DNA of 64,000 bases from Candidatus Methanogranum gryphiswaldense (GTDB lineage Archaea; Thermoplasmatota; Thermoplasmata; Methanomassiliicoccales; Methanomethylophilaceae), in assembly GCA_019262145.1 (NCBI GenBank), contig CP076745.1, positions 1,237,093-1,301,092 on the forward strand, written 5' to 3'. Made by a program: the position numbers and the translations under genes. The first letter of the stretch is position 1; each line of letters starts with the position of its first letter. Below, one piece after another: positions 18,431 to 26,506 of the stretch. The notes beneath the pieces are model-generated. The model saw only the letters and a list, made by a program, of their open reading frames with translations. It did no database searches and was not told where the DNA came from.

Positions 18431-18440
18431 GGTGACAAAG

Positions 18441-18761
18441 ATGAAAATGATAATCGCCATAGTACGTCCGGAAAAGGTGCAGGATATCAAGGATGCTCTT
18501 AAGGAGGCGGGCGTTAACGGCCTGACCATGACCTCGGTCCGCGGTAGAGGGTCCCAGGGCGGTCTTTATTTCACCAACAGGGTCGAGAGGGTATGCGTAG
18601 ATGAGATCGAGAAGATCAAGCTGGAGATCGTTGTTGAGGACGATCAGAAACAGACGGTGATCGATACGATCAAAAGCTCCGCTGCCACAGGCAATATCGG
18701 TGACGGGAGGATATTCATCGTCAATGTCGAAGAATCCTACAAGGTGCATGACGTGAATTGA
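18441..18761 (+). CDS. glnK: Nitrogen regulatory protein PII (GlnK)
   Basis: 106-residue trimeric signalling protein that plugs AmtB when nitrogen is sufficient and senses 2-oxoglutarate and ADP/ATP. It has MKMIIAIVRPEKVQDIK, the VRGRGSQGG entry to the T-loop and the TGNIGDGRIFI motif of the nucleotide site. ATG 18441 is supported by GAGGTGA five bases upstream; a GTG at 18432 is less likely. The T-loop has normal length, but the position of the modifiable Tyr51 appears to be Asn, so control is probably by ligand only. Confidence 0.95.
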   Translation: MKMIIAIVRPEKVQDIKDALKEAGVNGLTMTSVRGRGSQGGLYFTNRVERVCVDEIEKIKLEIVVEDDQKQTVIDTIKSSAATGNIGDGRIFIVNVEESYKVHDVN

Positions 18762-18860
18762 TCTGGATCTCAAACTTTTTAATAAACTTCTTACCCGTAA
18801 GATATATTTACCACACAATAACACGCTTTCTTATCAATAATCATACAGAAAGATGAGAAA

Positions 18861-19058
18861 ATGAAAGAAGTAGATGGAAAAAGATCATTGGAAATTTATA
18901 TCATATGCGGGATTTTATTTATTTTGATATGTATCTGGCAATTATTAGAACATGGTCTGGATCCTACACTAGGTGTAATAATAGGTTCTGGTACAGTTTA
19001 TCTGATACTCGGTATCTATTACTGGAGAAAAGGACAAATGCATTGGTCTAAAAATTGA
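18861..19058 (+). CDS. Small two-TM membrane protein
   Basis: Unrecognised 65-residue protein with two hydrophobic segments (about 10-29 and 36-53) and charged ends (MKEVDGKRS, RKGQMHWSKN). The reading frame has an upstream purine-rich stretch AGAAAGATGAGAAA. It lies at the left edge of the AT-rich accessory region. Confidence 0.5.
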   Translation: MKEVDGKRSLEIYIICGILFILICIWQLLEHGLDPTLGVIIGSGTVYLILGIYYWRKGQMHWSKN

Positions 19059-19133
19059 TTTCAAATGTTAAATATTTTAATTAATTCAAAGATTATATAT
19101 AATATGTAAATTGTATTTGCAATTGGTAATGAA

Positions 19134-19649
19134 ATGGTTAAAAATAGCACAATGGTCGTAGCTATTACATTGATTGCAGTTACAATAACAGCGGCATTCT
19201 CTGTTATCATGATGACATCAGATTCTGATGAACAGTATGTATCTCCCTATGAGTCCATGGGATGCTATGAAGATGAAATCACCACTGTAAATAATGCAAG
19301 TGATTTTGATAATGTGAAAGAGGGTGGAATAATTCTCCTAGGAGAAAATGTATCGGCAGATGCTGAGTTTTATGCAAAATTGAAAATTGCAATAGACAAT
19401 GGTTCACCCATAATCTCATTTAACGGACCAGATGTGTTCAAGTCTCCGTATCTAGGTAGATCCGTATCGTACTGTGAAGATACTGATTTTATGGGATACT
19501 ATCAAAATCCTGTTACAGGAACAATAAAATGTTATGGCATCGAAGGAGTGGACAACGGTGAATCAACATTCCGTCTTTGTGAATGGGCAGACCTATGTTC
19601 AGAAATAACAGAAAGCGTAAATCTTTCTAAGGAAACCTCTGAGACCTAA
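19134..19649 (+). CDS. Predicted secreted or anchored protein, unknown function
   Basis: 171 residues. The N-terminal segment (about 6-28, VVAITLIAVTITAAFSVIMM) is a signal peptide or anchor. The rest is an acidic extracellular domain with four cysteines that could form disulfides (two near 40 and 120, two close to the C-terminus) and no match I recognise. A TATA element TTATATATAAT lies about 40 bases before the start. A GGGC-AGTC-GCCC terminator follows. Confidence 0.6.
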   Translation: MVKNSTMVVAITLIAVTITAAFSVIMMTSDSDEQYVSPYESMGCYEDEITTVNNASDFDNVKEGGIILLGENVSADAEFYAKLKIAIDNGSPIISFNGPDVFKSPYLGRSVSYCEDTDFMGYYQNPVTGTIKCYGIEGVDNGESTFRLCEWADLCSEITESVNLSKETSET

Positions 19650-19659
19650 AACAAACAAC

Positions 19660-19680
19660 GGGGCAGTCGCCCTTGTATTT
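19660..19680 (+). terminator. Terminator after the secreted-protein gene
   Basis: GGGC AGTC GCCC followed by TTGTATTTC, then a longer T-rich stretch. Confidence 0.55.
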
Positions 19681-19710
19681 CATTTTTATTCTATATTATT
19701 CCGATTTTTT

Positions 19711-19887
19711 CTAACTATATATGCTGTACCGAACATGGCAAGCCAATATGACTAATACGATTATTATTGAGTAAATGTCAGCATCTTCTATTACTCCGAA
19801 AAATAACATTGCTGCGATCCATACAATTGACATTATTGTAACAAAGAAAGCAAGTTCTCTAATACTCATATGCTCAAGCGACTTCAT
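19711..19887 (-). CDS. Small two-TM membrane protein (amber stop)
   Basis: 58-residue protein MKSLEHMSIRELAFF..., with hydrophobic segments at about 13-32 and 40-53. The first segment, IVWIAAMLFFGVI, resembles VVWMVIMLVFGII in the small protein at 55222-55428, so both may belong to one lineage-specific family. Its stop codon is TAG, the only amber stop among the genes called here; read-through would add five codons before TAA. It was too short for the default cutoff. Function unknown. Confidence 0.5.
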   Translation of the reverse strand: MKSLEHMSIRELAFFVTIMSIVWIAAMLFFGVIEDADIYSIIIVLVILACHVRYSIYS

Positions 19888-20077
19888 AATATTCTGATCC
19901 CTATATTCTTTATTATTATCTAATTTTGTTGTTAATATTTTTTTTAAATTTTATTGAAAGGTTTGGATCTTTTACGATTGTATGATTGCAGATATTACTA
20001 TCCAATTTCCGTCCAATAATCCCAAAATTATCATATTTTTATGAATGTAATTTGACTTAAGGGATTTATTGAATGCT

Positions 20078-20150
20078 TATCTACGACGGAGGCCCGAGTA
20101 TCAATTCAACAGTTAAAAACGAATAAAAACAAAGGAAGTTTGTAAAAATG
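20078..20150. repeat. Dispersed repeat, copy A
   Basis: A segment beginning TTATCTACGACGGAGG and continuing through TATCAATTCAAC and AAAACAAAG to GTAAAAAT matches copy B (25420-25492) along its whole length with scattered mismatches and small indels. Its first 35 bases also match copy C (22916-22950). It lies immediately before the ATG at 20148. Confidence 0.55.
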
Positions 20151-20581
20151 AAATTTATTGATAAAGAAAAATCAAAGGGAAATATCAAGAAGAATTTGAA
20201 TGAAGTCAGACTAAATGAATCAGTGCTTTTTATGATAATGTGCTGTCAAATTCTATTATTGATTGTGACAGTTTGTAGATCGTATTGTTATGAAGATCTG
20301 ATAAATGCAACATTATATTCTATAATATCAGCAACTTTGAGTTTTATAGTCATATTGTATATTTGGATATTATACAAAAAAAAGGTCACGAATACAAATT
20401 TTTGTTTCTGTTTTCTATTATGATTGTTGGAATTATTATGTATTTAGGAAATGAATTCATCTTTTCCGTTTACACTGCTTTTGTAGCATTTTGTTATATA
20501 ACATACATGATTTGTGTATTATCGATACTATATGTATACCTCATATACGTTCTACACAGAATTTTATTACGATGGATATGA
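20148..20581 (+). pseudogene. Four-TM membrane protein split by a -1/+2 frameshift at a run of eight A
   Basis: The first frame (20148-20423) gives two membrane helices and ends soon after WILYKKK. The second frame continues from the same A8 run (near 20376-20383) with KGHEYKFLFLFSIMIVGIIMY and about two to three more helices, stopping at 20581. Joined, they give a coherent membrane protein of about 145 residues with a basic N-terminus. Options are a sequencing error, a real inactivating mutation or programmed slippage at the homopolymer. Its last 41 bases overlap the convergent gene at 20541. Confidence 0.5.
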
Positions 20582-20894
20582 TCACGACTGCGAATGATAA
20601 CAATATTATCGGCAATACAACCTCATTGAAAACCCTTAAATTTATTCCAGGTTCCTTGATCTCCGCAAATACAGCGGAGATTACTAAACCTGATACTATG
20701 GTTCCAATTATCATCATTGGAATCGATTTGCCGTTAAGAATAAGATAAAGGAAAGGCGCAGCAAAGAAAAGTGCCATTGCCAGCCCTAGACCAAAAAAGT
20801 CCAACATATATCCTGCTATTCCGAAGGCCAATATCGCCGCAGGTAAAGTGAACTCGATTGTAATACTATTGACATTGATTCCTGGAATGCTCAT
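20541..20894 (-). CDS. Small membrane protein, unknown function
   Basis: 117 residues with four hydrophobic segments (about 15-33, 36-52, 59-75 and 90-112). Glycine and alanine rich, ending KFCVERI. No family recognised. The start is preceded by a long AT-rich stretch. It converges on the frameshifted membrane gene and lies 27 bases beyond the TIR-like gene's stop. Confidence 0.5.
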   Translation of the reverse strand: MSIPGINVNSITIEFTLPAAILAFGIAGYMLDFFGLGLAMALFFAAPFLYLILNGKSIPMMIIGTIVSGLVISAVFAEIKEPGINLRVFNEVVLPIILLSFAVVIISIVIKFCVERI

Positions 20895-20921
20895 TTTATC
20901 TCTCGGTTCATATAAAGGAGG

Positions 20922-21803
20922 TCAGATTTGATTTTTAATTTCATTTCTTTTTAATATTTCTTTATAGTGTCTAATATTCAGATCCATATTATTAATCCAT
21001 TCATTTAGTAATTGAATTCTTGTTTTATCTTCTTCTTTATTTTTAATTAAAATTAACTGATCTTTTTCCAATTCTAAGATATTAATCATATATTTTAATT
21101 CAGATGATTTTTCAAAACATTCTAATTCAATTAAATTACGATTACGATTATCCCTAGAAATCTTATTTTTAATCATTTCTTCACGTTGTTTTTCAACATA
21201 ATTAACAGACCTTTCTAACTCATCCATTTTATTCAATAGTTCATACAGGATATCTTTAGTGATAGAGTCTGAAGAACTAGTAGTTTTTTCAAAATCTTTA
21301 TTCAAGTCTATTTTTAATCTATTCAATCCACTTATTATCGGATTACTATAATCATCATTTTTTATTTTTTCAAATAGTATATCTTTTGTTTTCTCTATAC
21401 TACCAAATTCAAAATTATGATCGTAATGTGTGGTTATCATATTCATATTGTCAAAAGGAATTGGCGTATTATCTGACTTGAACAATATGGTATTTTTTCT
21501 TAAAGCGTGTGCAAAAGCTAGCTCATAATACACATTTGGATTATTATATGTTAAATCTGCAATAATGATGTCTGCTTCATAAATGGATTTTACAATTAAA
21601 TCAGTTATTTGTCCTGAATGTTCAATGGTATCGGATCTATTTACTTCATAGCCTTTCGATTCTATTGATTTCGCTATGTAATTAAAAAATTTATCTGCAT
21701 GTATTCTTACTTCTGAGTCTGCTTTTTCTATTGGCGAAATCACAAAACATTTTTTATCTTTACTTTGACTATCATATGGAACTATTGTTTTTTCATTTTT
21801 CAT
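20922..21803 (-). CDS. TIR-like / nucleoside deoxyribosyltransferase-like protein, paralogue 1
   Basis: 293 residues. The N-terminal domain (about 17-125) begins KKCFVISPIEKADS and contains ADIIIADLTYNNPNVYYEL (77-95). That pattern is typical of TIR-like and nucleoside 2-deoxyribosyltransferase-like folds, in which the Glu of the YEL motif is the catalytic position (Glu94 here). The C-terminal half is helical and charged, probably coiled coil. TIR-like proteins often degrade NAD or signal in antiviral systems. A paralogue lies directly upstream, with about 45% similarity in the N-domain by eye. Function here is inferred. Confidence 0.65.
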   Translation of the reverse strand: MKNEKTIVPYDSQSKDKKCFVISPIEKADSEVRIHADKFFNYIAKSIESKGYEVNRSDTIEHSGQITDLIVKSIYEADIIIADLTYNNPNVYYELAFAHALRKNTILFKSDNTPIPFDNMNMITTHYDHNFEFGSIEKTKDILFEKIKNDDYSNPIISGLNRLKIDLNKDFEKTTSSSDSITKDILYELLNKMDELERSVNYVEKQREEMIKNKISRDNRNRNLIELECFEKSSELKYMINILELEKDQLILIKNKEEDKTRIQLLNEWINNMDLNIRHYKEILKRNEIKNQI

Positions 21804-21842
21804 AATTTCACTAATGGAAATTTGAATGTTTTCTATTTAATA

Positions 21843-21884
21843 AATTGGTCAGGTATGGGTCATTTCTGACCAATTGCTTTTTTT
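21843..21884. promoter_or_regulatory. 10-bp inverted repeat with T7 tract upstream of paralogue 1
   Basis: AATTGGTCAG (21843-21852) and CTGACCAATT (21866-21875) are perfect inverted repeats 13 bases apart. Read on the plus strand, the second arm is followed by GC and seven T residues, like a terminator. On the minus strand it lies just upstream of the AT-rich promoter of the 293-residue gene, so it may instead be an operator. Confidence 0.45.
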
Positions 21885-21950
21885 GGGTAACTGCCTCCTT
21901 CGATTATTGATCTGGGATATACTCGGTGTTCTTCGTCAGAAGAGCCTATT

Positions 21951-21969
21951 GGAAAAGGGCAAAGCCCTT
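21951..21969 (-). terminator. Terminator overlapping the stop of paralogue 2
   Basis: AAGGGC TTT GCCCTT on the minus strand followed by TTCC. The TAA stop (21968-21970) shares two bases with the stem. Confidence 0.5.
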
Positions 21970-22840
21970 ATTTTCTATAAACATAATTTTTTAATTTATC
22001 ATAATCAGATTTTTTTATCTTGTTTATATCTAATTTATCCATCAATTCAACAAACATATATATGCTCATTCCAGCATCTAACGCATCTAAAATTTTTAAT
22101 ACTTTATCAATACCATCTGATTCTTCGTATATCATTTCTATTAAACTATCTATCATCATATTGTCAGTGTCAACTAATTTAGATTGCTTTAATTTTATAT
22201 TCATATCATATAAATCAGAATCCAATTTTTTTGATTTTTTATCACCTATTACATCATCCATACTTTCTATTTTATCATTCATTGTTTTTAACATTTCTAA
22301 AACCATAGAAAGTTCAGATCCTTTATTCTGTTCAATACTTTTATTTACAATCTTATCTAATTCTATAAGACCTAGTGAATTTTTTATTGGATTGTCATAT
22401 TTGTTAGTTTTTATTATTTCAATTAATTCTGTTCTAATTTCATCTATGTTTCCATAATCGAAAGTATCATCATATGAAATAATTTTCATGTCTTTAGTAT
22501 CAAAATACATTTCTGTCTTCTTTGTTTTAAAAACAATAGTTGGCTTATTTATTGTATGCGCGAATGCCAATTCATAATATACATTCGGATTATCAAAAGT
22601 TAAATCAGCTATTATTAGATCAGATTCATAAATCTCACGTATTATTTTTTCTTTTATTTCTCCTGAAAAAGAGTACTCATCTGCCCTTTTAACAGCATAT
22701 TCCTCTTCTATTGACTTTGCAATATATTTCAAAAATTTATCTGCATGCATCCTTTCTTTTGAATCTTCTTTACCTATTGTAGAGATAACGAAACATTTTT
22801 TCTTTTTGATTTTTTGATCGCTATTTTTTATTGAACTCAT
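21968..22840 (-). CDS. TIR-like / nucleoside deoxyribosyltransferase-like protein, paralogue 2
   Basis: 290 residues with the same plan as the downstream paralogue: KKCFVISTIGKEDSKER, HADKFLKYIAKSIE and LIIADLTFDNPNVYYELAF (75-93, Glu90 the likely catalytic position). The remaining residues (about 130-290) form charged helices unlike those of the neighbour. The N-domain is therefore conserved while the C-terminal part, probably sensing or oligomerising, has diverged. That arrangement is seen in defence genes under diversifying selection. AT-rich coding and tandem duplication fit recent acquisition. Confidence 0.65.
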   Translation of the reverse strand: MSSIKNSDQKIKKKKCFVISTIGKEDSKERMHADKFLKYIAKSIEEEYAVKRADEYSFSGEIKEKIIREIYESDLIIADLTFDNPNVYYELAFAHTINKPTIVFKTKKTEMYFDTKDMKIISYDDTFDYGNIDEIRTELIEIIKTNKYDNPIKNSLGLIELDKIVNKSIEQNKGSELSMVLEMLKTMNDKIESMDDVIGDKKSKKLDSDLYDMNIKLKQSKLVDTDNMMIDSLIEMIYEESDGIDKVLKILDALDAGMSIYMFVELMDKLDINKIKKSDYDKLKNYVYRK

Positions 22841-22915
22841 TTTAACACTGTGCGAAAATCATTATTCCATTATATTAAAGAAATATATGAAAATTAAAAC
22901 TAAAAATTATTTATT

Positions 22916-22950
22916 AATTTGTCCACAACGGAGACCTGCATATTGACAGA
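22916..22950. repeat. Dispersed repeat, copy C (short)
   Basis: TTGTCCACAACGGAGACCTG followed by CATATTGACAG matches the first 35 bases of copy A (20078-20112), including the CGGAG core. The rest of the 240-base gap (22841-23082) is AT-rich with no ORF I can support. Confidence 0.4.
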
Positions 22951-23082
22951 CCTATCAAAAAGAATGAGAATCTGTTGAAATATTTTATACACAAAGTCAG
23001 GTGGATGAGATGACGTTATAATAATTTTGGAAAGATAATAAAACGAATAGAATTTATATATCGATAAATTGTTATTTTTGAT

Positions 23083-23616
23083 ATGGGTCTGTTTAAAAAA
23101 GAAAAAAAGTATTCTAATGATGCGTTAGCTAGAATCGAATCGAAAAAAAAGATTGAATGTATGAATGATCAAAAAATAAAAGAAGATCAAAAACAAAAAG
23201 ATACTGAACAGCGTATAATCGAAATAGAAACGAAGAAACTTGAATCTGCTCTCCCAGAATTATTTTCAAAGAAATATGGTGATGATTGGAAAAATGATAT
23301 TGATCTATGGGGATTAATATTAGAAGATTATCCTGGTTCATATTTCATTGCATGCTATAATTGTAAAATAGCGCACACATATAAAGATGATTGGGGAGAC
23401 ATGGAAACAATTGAAATTTATGAATCTGGACAATTAAGTGAACCTTTGTATACCGTTGAACAATTGAAACGTAATTTATCTAGAGAGTTCAGACCCAATT
23501 GTCCTCATTTAGATGAATCACGCCGCATAACAAAATATATGCCAACAAAAAGAATTGGATTACACATATCAATAAATGGAAAAACTCCTATACTTGAATT
23601 GAAATATAAAAAATAA
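23083..23616 (+). CDS. Unknown protein with coiled-coil start and CxxC pair
   Basis: 177 residues. Residues 1-60 are highly charged (KKEKKYSNDALARIESKKK onward) and predict as coiled coil. A globular part (about 60-177) contains YNCKIAH and FRPNCPHLDESRR, which could form a Cys/His metal site (CYNC...H and C-P-H). I recognise no family. It follows repeat copy C and precedes the Abi-type gene on the same strand, 243 bases before its start. Confidence 0.5.
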   Translation: MGLFKKEKKYSNDALARIESKKKIECMNDQKIKEDQKQKDTEQRIIEIETKKLESALPELFSKKYGDDWKNDIDLWGLILEDYPGSYFIACYNCKIAHTYKDDWGDMETIEIYESGQLSEPLYTVEQLKRNLSREFRPNCPHLDESRRITKYMPTKRIGLHISINGKTPILELKYKK

Positions 23617-23859
23617 ATTCACAATACGAAATTCATAAACATTAAGCTATCAATTCGGTCTGTATATTGCTTCCGTTATACAATATAATAGTTTTGAAAT
23701 CGGAATTATCTTCCGCTCGTTGTATTAAATGTTGTGATGACTTGTTTAAAATCACCTTCTCAAAATAACAAATAATTTAATTTTTATCTATAACAATGCT
23801 CGGATATAAATTAGAAATCAAATGAATAGGTTTAATTGTTTGTTTGTGATTTTTACATT

Positions 23860-24723
23860 ATGTTGGAGTTACTTTCTTTGAGAAAAAAACCCATAGAAGA
23901 TCCAGATCAATTTGAATATTCTAAAACTAGTCAAAAATTTAAAAACCAATCTTCTAATGTTATACTTGATCTTTTAAATAATGCGCCATTTTGTTATGAT
24001 ATTAATGATATTATCAAAGAATACTGTAAATTTAAAGGTATTTTTTGTTATCCAGATAAAATACATGATCTTAGGAATCTTACAAATTTATTAAATGATA
24101 ATAATGATGAAGATTATTTAGATTTAATTGATTGTTGTTGTATTGTTGCATATTATCGTGGAAATTGTACTGAAATATATAAAAATTCAATTGATGACTT
24201 AAATATCATATTTAGAATGAATGGTATCGGCTATGAAGTAAATGAAGGCAAACTTATTTTAATATTTAATCCAAAAATTCATGAAGAAATAATACGGCCT
24301 TCATTAAAAATCATACATAATTCTTTATTTAAAGTTGCTAACGAAGAATTAATCTTGTCTTTTGATAAATTTAAACAAAAAGATAATTCTGGTGCAATAT
24401 TATCTGCATCCAACGCAGTTGAAAGTACAATAAAGGTAATTGCCAAAGAATTAAAAATCAAAATAGACGATTCAAAACCCATTTCTGTACTCATAAAAAA
24501 ACTTTGTGAAGGTGGATTTTTTGATACATTTTTAGATAGCCAAATCAATTCACTTACAAATTTATTGCAATCTACATCTAACGCTCGTAATGCGACGAGT
24601 TCCGCACATGGATCGGAGGGTAAAACAGTTAATACTGATGATGAGCTTGTAAAATATGCAATTGATTCTGCTGCATCTAATATTCTGTACCTTATACGCA
24701 GATTTGAAAGAATAAAAAAATAA
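23860..24723 (+). CDS. Abortive-infection-type protein with HEPN-like C-terminus
   Basis: 287 residues from ATG 23860 (a TTG at 23836 is in frame but weak). The C-terminal 110 residues resemble the Abi_C family: GAILSASNAVESTIKVIAKE, then SNARNATSSAHG, then a closing helix. RNATSSAH (Arg243-x6-His250) matches the R-x4-6-H ribonuclease motif of HEPN toxins, including the polar residue after Arg. The N-terminal half is helical with several cysteines and is probably the sensing part. Predicted role: RNA cleavage that stops a phage-infected cell. Not experimentally supported here. Confidence 0.65.
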   Translation: MLELLSLRKKPIEDPDQFEYSKTSQKFKNQSSNVILDLLNNAPFCYDINDIIKEYCKFKGIFCYPDKIHDLRNLTNLLNDNNDEDYLDLIDCCCIVAYYRGNCTEIYKNSIDDLNIIFRMNGIGYEVNEGKLILIFNPKIHEEIIRPSLKIIHNSLFKVANEELILSFDKFKQKDNSGAILSASNAVESTIKVIAKELKIKIDDSKPISVLIKKLCEGGFFDTFLDSQINSLTNLLQSTSNARNATSSAHGSEGKTVNTDDELVKYAIDSAASNILYLIRRFERIKK

Positions 24724-24752
24724 TTTTTACTTTCATTATATGAAATCTTTTA

Positions 24753-25376
24753 TTACTTTTTAATTTCTAATCCTTCATTACAAAGTTTTTCTTTTTCTAT
24801 ATTCACCTGTTTTGTAAATTCATTTATTCTTTTACTTATATCAAAAATTTCCTTATTTCCTATTTTTTTACCAATTGCATAATTTTCAGTTATTATTTTT
24901 ATTACTCCAAAAATTTCAAGATATTTGTAACTCATATTTTGATCCAAATTAATCATTGCTCTTTCACTACTTCTTACTGCATTACAAGCATGAATATTAC
25001 ATTCTTCTATTTTTTCAATTTTTACATTAAATTCATTATCTTGCTGTGTAAAATATATGAGATCAATTTGTAATGCAAACAAATCTTCAAGCATTTCATC
25101 AATTGCATTAATTTTTGATTCGAAAATATACTTCTTTTTTTCAATAATAAATTGTTGTTCCAATTCTAATTTTTTATTTATGTTTTCTAATTGTGTCTGC
25201 ATTTTTACTATTTCTTTATCTTTTTCATCTTGTTTAATCAATAATTCTTTTTCGAAGATTATCCGTTCATTTTGCAATTTTTTATTACTATTTGATGTGT
25301 ATGCTACAATAATAATTGGAATAATCGCTGCACTAATTAGTGAGATGCAAATTGTAACAATTTCAAGTAACGTCAT
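24753..25376 (-). CDS. Membrane-anchored coiled-coil protein
   Basis: 207 residues. One N-terminal membrane segment (about 4-27, EIVTICISLISAAIIPIIIVA) is followed by a long charged coiled coil (about 32-95, rich in Lys, Glu and Gln) and a helical C-terminal domain. No family recognised. Such one-TM coiled-coil proteins occur as partners or sensors in defence loci. It converges on the Abi-type gene with a 29-base gap. Confidence 0.5.
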   Translation of the reverse strand: MTLLEIVTICISLISAAIIPIIIVAYTSNSNKKLQNERIIFEKELLIKQDEKDKEIVKMQTQLENINKKLELEQQFIIEKKKYIFESKINAIDEMLEDLFALQIDLIYFTQQDNEFNVKIEKIEECNIHACNAVRSSERAMINLDQNMSYKYLEIFGVIKIITENYAIGKKIGNKEIFDISKRINEFTKQVNIEKEKLCNEGLEIKK

Positions 25377-25419
25377 AATATCAATAATAGTAGTATTGTT
25401 CTTAACTTATTTTTAAAAT

Positions 25420-25492
25420 TTGTCTACGAAGATTTCCCCGAATATCAATTCAACAAATAAATGAATGAAAACAAAGATTATAGTAAAAATCA
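25420..25492. repeat. Dispersed repeat, copy B
   Basis: TTGTCTACGAAGATTTCCCC, then ATATCAATTCAACAA, then AAAACAAAG and GTAAAAAT, co-linear with copy A at 20078-20150. It lies between the coiled-coil gene and the 302-residue membrane protein. Confidence 0.55.
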
Positions 25493-25524
25493 TAGATAAT
25501 ATAAAATTTAAATTGAATCTTCTT

Positions 25525-26433
25525 TTAGTAAAGATAAAACATACACAACACATAAGATAATAAGAAAGTAAATGAAAACAATATTAATTCTAATGGCATA
25601 TTAAACGTTATAATCAAATAAATACAACATATAAATAGAATCAAGAAGATAATAATTGATTCTCTACCATTGATTTGTCCGAATTTATTTGCTACAATTA
25701 TTATTAAAAGTACAAATGTAAATAATATAATGACATATATCGATATACCTGTTTTATCAATAATTTCAGGACAAAGTGTCATTAAACTAACAAATATTAG
25801 TAAGTAAGAACAAATAATAATTGGATAAGAAGTATAATTTAAATAAAATCTATATCTTCTTGTATATTTTAATTCATAATTAATTTCTCCACACTGTTCT
25901 AACCACTTTTTTGATACCCAATTATATGTAGGCGATACTGTTGTCCATTTTTTTGATATGAATACATCATAATCGGAATAAATCAAAAATTTGAATCTAA
26001 AATAATCCAATGAATATTTATTGTATCTTAATATTTGCAATATAACTGAATTATTTACATTTTTTGTCCATTTTTCTTTAATAAGCTCGTATAATACGGA
26101 TTCATCATAAAATATTATTTTAATAGAATCATTGATCTCAATTTTTTTATTTAATAATTCAAAATTTTCAATTTCATTATCTCTTATTTCTAAAACATCT
26201 CCTCGAAAATAGATACGAATACTGTTTATATTTACAGGTCTGTTGCCATCATTAAATATAGTCAAGACTGATTTATTATTGTAATTATCTCTTGAATATC
26301 TTAAAGCAATACGTTTTGCACGATTCATATAGATTGTTTTGTAAATTGTAATTATCATTACTATTCCTGTGAACCAGGTACCTATTGCAGCAACTGCTTC
26401 CCAAGGTATAGATGACCAATCCAAATGAATCAC
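25525..26433 (-). CDS. Membrane protein with N-terminal anchor and C-terminal helices
   Basis: 302 residues. One membrane segment at about 13-33 (AIGTWFTGIVMIITIYKTIY), a soluble beta-rich domain of about 170 residues (for example LTIFNDGNRPVNINSIRIYF), then four hydrophobic segments in the last 95 residues. No known family is evident. Gene is very AT-rich, like its neighbours. An effector that acts on the membrane would fit the defence-like surroundings, but this is a guess. Confidence 0.5.
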   Translation of the reverse strand: MIHLDWSSIPWEAVAAIGTWFTGIVMIITIYKTIYMNRAKRIALRYSRDNYNNKSVLTIFNDGNRPVNINSIRIYFRGDVLEIRDNEIENFELLNKKIEINDSIKIIFYDESVLYELIKEKWTKNVNNSVILQILRYNKYSLDYFRFKFLIYSDYDVFISKKWTTVSPTYNWVSKKWLEQCGEINYELKYTRRYRFYLNYTSYPIIICSYLLIFVSLMTLCPEIIDKTGISIYVIILFTFVLLIIIVANKFGQINGRESIIIFLILFICCIYLIITFNMPLELILFSFTFLLSYVLCMFYLY

Positions 26434-26506
26434 TTTGATTTATTCAAAACCTCATGTGGATGTTTTTGAATGTCTTTATTTGTTTCGTGTAAAATACTCT
26501 GTGAAT

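Noticed and set aside
17063-18761. NrpR operator GGAA-N6-TTCC before amtB
   Set aside because: I could not find this spaced site in the upstream region; the visible palindrome is a different sequence.
18339-18824. 161-codon minus-strand ORF across glnK
   Set aside because: Entirely antisense to glnK and the amtB 3' end.
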